Positions 62,422-64,000 of a stretch of DNA of 64,000 bases are shown one piece after another. Source of the stretch: Pseudomonas sp. M47T1 (GTDB lineage Bacteria; Pseudomonadota; Gammaproteobacteria; Pseudomonadales; Pseudomonadaceae); NCBI RefSeq assembly GCF_000263855.1, contig NZ_AJWX01000019.1, forward strand, positions 1 through 64,000. Direction: 5' to 3'. The notes under the pieces are model-generated. The model made no database searches, was not told where the DNA came from, and saw nothing but the letters and a program-made list of their open reading frames with translations. Made by a program: the position numbers and the translations under genes. The number at the start of each line of letters is the position of its first letter. The first letter of the stretch is position 1.

Positions 62422-63231
62422 TCAGGGCGCGGTGAACACGTTCAGGGCATCGGCCAGGCTCGCCCCGGACAATTCACCCAGGTGGCTGCCCAGCAGCGTG
62501 CCGTCGTGGCTATAGAACAGCGTGGTGGGCAACGCCGCCGAACCCAGTTGCCGGCCCCACTGGCTGTCAGGGTCGTAGGCTATCTGTTGCTGATCCAGGC
62601 CGGCCGTGGCGAGGAAGTTACTGACCGCGGCAGGTGCCTCGCCCTGATTGATGAACACAAAACGCAGGTCCGGCCGTTGAGCCTGTGCCTCCAACAACAC
62701 CGGTACCTCACGGCGGCACGGCGGGCACCAACTGGCCCAGAGGTTGACCACCAACGGGCGCGGGTCGGTGCCCGGCAGGCTCACTGGTGCACCGTGCAGA
62801 TCATGCAGGGCGGCGGTGGGCATGCCCAGGCGCTGCTGATACTCGCGGGTCAGCATACCGCCTGACCACCAGCACAGCAGGCCGACCGCCAGCGCCGCCG
62901 CCAGGGGCATGCGCAGGGCGGGCTGGCGCCAGCCTTTCCAGACGGCGCATGCCAACAGGGTCAGCAGCCCGGCAGCCAATGAAAAGCCGCCGTCGCGCAG
63001 GTCAACGATTTGCCAGGGTTTTTCCAGGTAAACCCCGGCGTAGCTGGCCACGAACCCCAGGCGCGCGCCCAGCAGCGCCAGCACCAGCAGGCTGAACAGC
63101 GTTGCCTCTGGATTGCGCCCGGTGCGATAACGTGCTGCCCACCAACCCGTCACCAGCGCACCGGCAAATGCTGCCAGCACAATCAGGTGATCGACTGAAA
63201 GGGCAAAGGGGCCAACACCTAGACTCAACAT
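62422..63231 (-). CDS. Membrane-anchored TlpA-like thiol:disulfide protein with N-terminal multi-pass domain
   Basis: 269 residues. Four hydrophobic segments fill the first 130 residues (LIVLAAFAGALVTGWWAARY, LFSLLVLALLGARLGFVASY and two more), in a pattern like the Lgt membrane fold. A periplasmic thioredoxin-like domain then has the active site WASWCPPCRREVPVL (about residue 170) and cis-Pro loop ALPTTLFYSHDG. It probably reduces or isomerises disulfides, with electrons perhaps passed through the membrane part, though no Cys pair is seen in those helices. ATG at 63231 has AGGA 7 bases upstream. Confidence 0.82.
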   Translation of the reverse strand: MLSLGVGPFALSVDHLIVLAAFAGALVTGWWAARYRTGRNPEATLFSLLVLALLGARLGFVASYAGVYLEKPWQIVDLRDGGFSLAAGLLTLLACAVWKGWRQPALRMPLAAALAVGLLCWWSGGMLTREYQQRLGMPTAALHDLHGAPVSLPGTDPRPLVVNLWASWCPPCRREVPVLLEAQAQRPDLRFVFINQGEAPAAVSNFLATAGLDQQQIAYDPDSQWGRQLGSAALPTTLFYSHDGTLLGSHLGELSGASLADALNVFTAP

Positions 63232-63273
63232 GGGCACATCCTGTTCATGGCAGGCGAGCAGTGTGGCGGCCAG

Positions 63274-63294
63274 CCGTTAAGGGGCGATTAACGG
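63274..63294. promoter_or_regulatory. PmrA/QseB-like box in a divergent promoter
   Basis: GTTAAG-GGGCG-ATTAAC (63276-63292) fits the nTTAAn-N5-nTTAAn direct half-sites of PmrA/QseB-type regulators. It also forms a CCGTTAA-N7-TTAACGG dyad. It lies between the TlpA-like gene (minus) and the response regulator gene (plus). Confidence 0.5.
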
Positions 63295-63322
63295 TGCGCC
63301 GGGCGCGCGGGAACGGGGCATA

Positions 63323-63348
63323 ATCGCCGGTTAATGATAACCGGCGAT
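63323..63348. promoter_or_regulatory. Perfect 11-bp inverted repeat before the response regulator
   Basis: ATCGCCGGTTA-ATGA-TAACCGGCGAT is exactly palindromic with a 4-base loop, 28 bp before the response regulator ATG. It could be an operator or an mRNA leader hairpin. Confidence 0.65.
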
Positions 63349-63376
63349 ACTGCCGGTTTTGCGCAGGATGACTGTT

Positions 63377-64000
63377 ATGCACGTACTGCTTTGCGAGGAC
63401 GACGACCTGATCGCCTGCGGCATTGTTGCCGGCCTGCAGGCCCAGGGCCTGACGGTCGACCGCGTGGCCACCGCTGGCGCGGCCAGGGCCTTGTTGCAGG
63501 CGGCGCACTTTGACGTGATGGTGCTGGACCTGGGCTTGCCTGACGAGGACGGCTTGGCGCTGCTGGGCGCCCTGCGCAAACAGGGCGAGGTGCTGCCGGT
63601 GCTGGTGCTGACCGCGCGCGACACCGTGACCGACCGGGTCGCCGGCCTGGAAGCCGGCGCTGATGACTACCTGCTCAAACCATTCGACCTGCGTGAACTC
63701 TGTGCCCGTCTGCATACCTTGCTGCGACGGGTGGCCGGGCGTGCGGTGAATGCCATCGAGCATGGCCCGCTGCGCTACGACCCCAGCACCCGCCAGGCCT
63801 GGCTGGCGGGCCAGCCCATCGACTTGTCACGCCGTGAGCAGGCGTTGTTGCAGGCCCTGCTGCACAGTCGCGGGCGAGTACTGTCCAGCGATCAACTCAA
63901 GGACAGTGTCTACGGCTTCACCGACGAAGTGGAAAGCAATGCCCTGAACGTGCACATCCACCACCTGCGCCGCAAGCTGGGCAATGACATTGTGCAGACC
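63377..64000 (+). CDS. OmpR-family response regulator (QseB/PmrA-like), cut by window end
   Basis: 208 codons are present and the frame is open at the edge. The receiver domain starts MHVLLCEDDDLIACGIVAGL, with phospho-Asp in VMVLDLGLPDEDG, switch Thr in LVLTARDT and Lys in YLLKPFDLRE. The winged helix (LSRREQALLQALLHSRGRVL, SNALNVHIHHLRRKLGND) is nearly complete. Only about 10-15 residues should be missing, and a sensor kinase gene probably follows outside the window. ATG at 63377 has AGGA 8 bases upstream. A candidate self-binding box lies at 63274-63294. Confidence 0.9.
   Translation, partial: MHVLLCEDDDLIACGIVAGLQAQGLTVDRVATAGAARALLQAAHFDVMVLDLGLPDEDGLALLGALRKQGEVLPVLVLTARDTVTDRVAGLEAGADDYLLKPFDLRELCARLHTLLRRVAGRAVNAIEHGPLRYDPSTRQAWLAGQPIDLSRREQALLQALLHSRGRVLSSDQLKDSVYGFTDEVESNALNVHIHHLRRKLGNDIVQT

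Overview
The window reads as chromosomal DNA of a fluorescent Pseudomonas, most likely of the P. putida group. The basis is GC-rich codon use, a PvdS/PfrI-type iron-starvation sigma factor with a Fur box, a complete kdpFABC-kdpDE locus, a PA1571-family protein, and many intergenic hairpins of the REP kind typical of P. putida. Coding density is high. I see no integrase, transposase, phage gene, CRISPR array or rRNA; one tRNA-Gln is present.

Layout. 1-8.3 kb: a sugar-acid catabolic cluster (FadR-type regulator, IlvD/Edd dehydratase, two MFS permeases, FAH-fold dehydratase, alpha-ketoglutarate-semialdehyde-type dehydrogenase) with a FadR-type operator in the divergent promoter. 8.3-13 kb: small protein genes, a periplasmic lactonase-fold protein, an alpha/beta hydrolase, tRNA-Gln(TTG) and a PF10118-type protein. 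12.9-25.2 kb: a minus-strand run of nine closely packed genes. It begins with a MoxR/DUF58/DUF4381/VWA/VWA-TPR/BatD membrane complex and continues through sbcD-sbcC into a GST gene. 25.4-27.4 kb: a patatin-like phospholipase, a small ORF with unclear start and a small lipoprotein. 27.4-32.0 kb: a second MoxR-DUF58-transglutaminase (TgpA-like) operon on the plus strand, followed by a CHAD protein. 32-41.7 kb: mostly single housekeeping genes (thioesterase, chemoreceptor, TatD, MltF-like lytic transglycosylase, DoxX, two alpha/beta hydrolases, a DUF4892-like protein, AI-2E-family permease). 41.7-44.7 kb: a six-EF-hand Ser-rich protein downstream of an OmpR/EnvZ-type two-component system. 45.1-53.0 kb: kdpFABCDE. 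53-60.6 kb: MATE pump, pdxB, PA1571-family protein, ABC exporter, ppnP, DEDDh exonuclease, TetR regulator and a periplasmic solute-binding protein. 60.7-64 kb: a siderophore-type acetyltransferase, the PvdS/PfrI sigma factor, a membrane thioredoxin-like protein and a response regulator cut by the window end.

How the genes work together. The first cluster should turn an aldonic acid into alpha-ketoglutarate under control of its own GntR/FadR repressor. The two MoxR loci stand about 2.2 kb apart, pointing away from each other, and look like two independent AAA+/DUF58 envelope machines. The acetyltransferase at 60684 carries an exact TAAAT-N16-CGT iron-starvation box, tying it to the adjacent sigma factor, which has its own Fur box. 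The last regulator shares a promoter region with the thioredoxin-like gene; that region contains a PmrA/QseB-like box and a perfect 11-bp dyad.

I did not find an obviously new defence or mobile system. The best candidates for something undescribed are the EF-hand/two-component locus, the paired MoxR machines (one VWA protein lacks its MIDAS motif), a conserved ~115-bp compound intergenic repeat, and the regulatory dyads listed as findings. All gene calls rest on reading the sequence and recalled family motifs; no database search was run.
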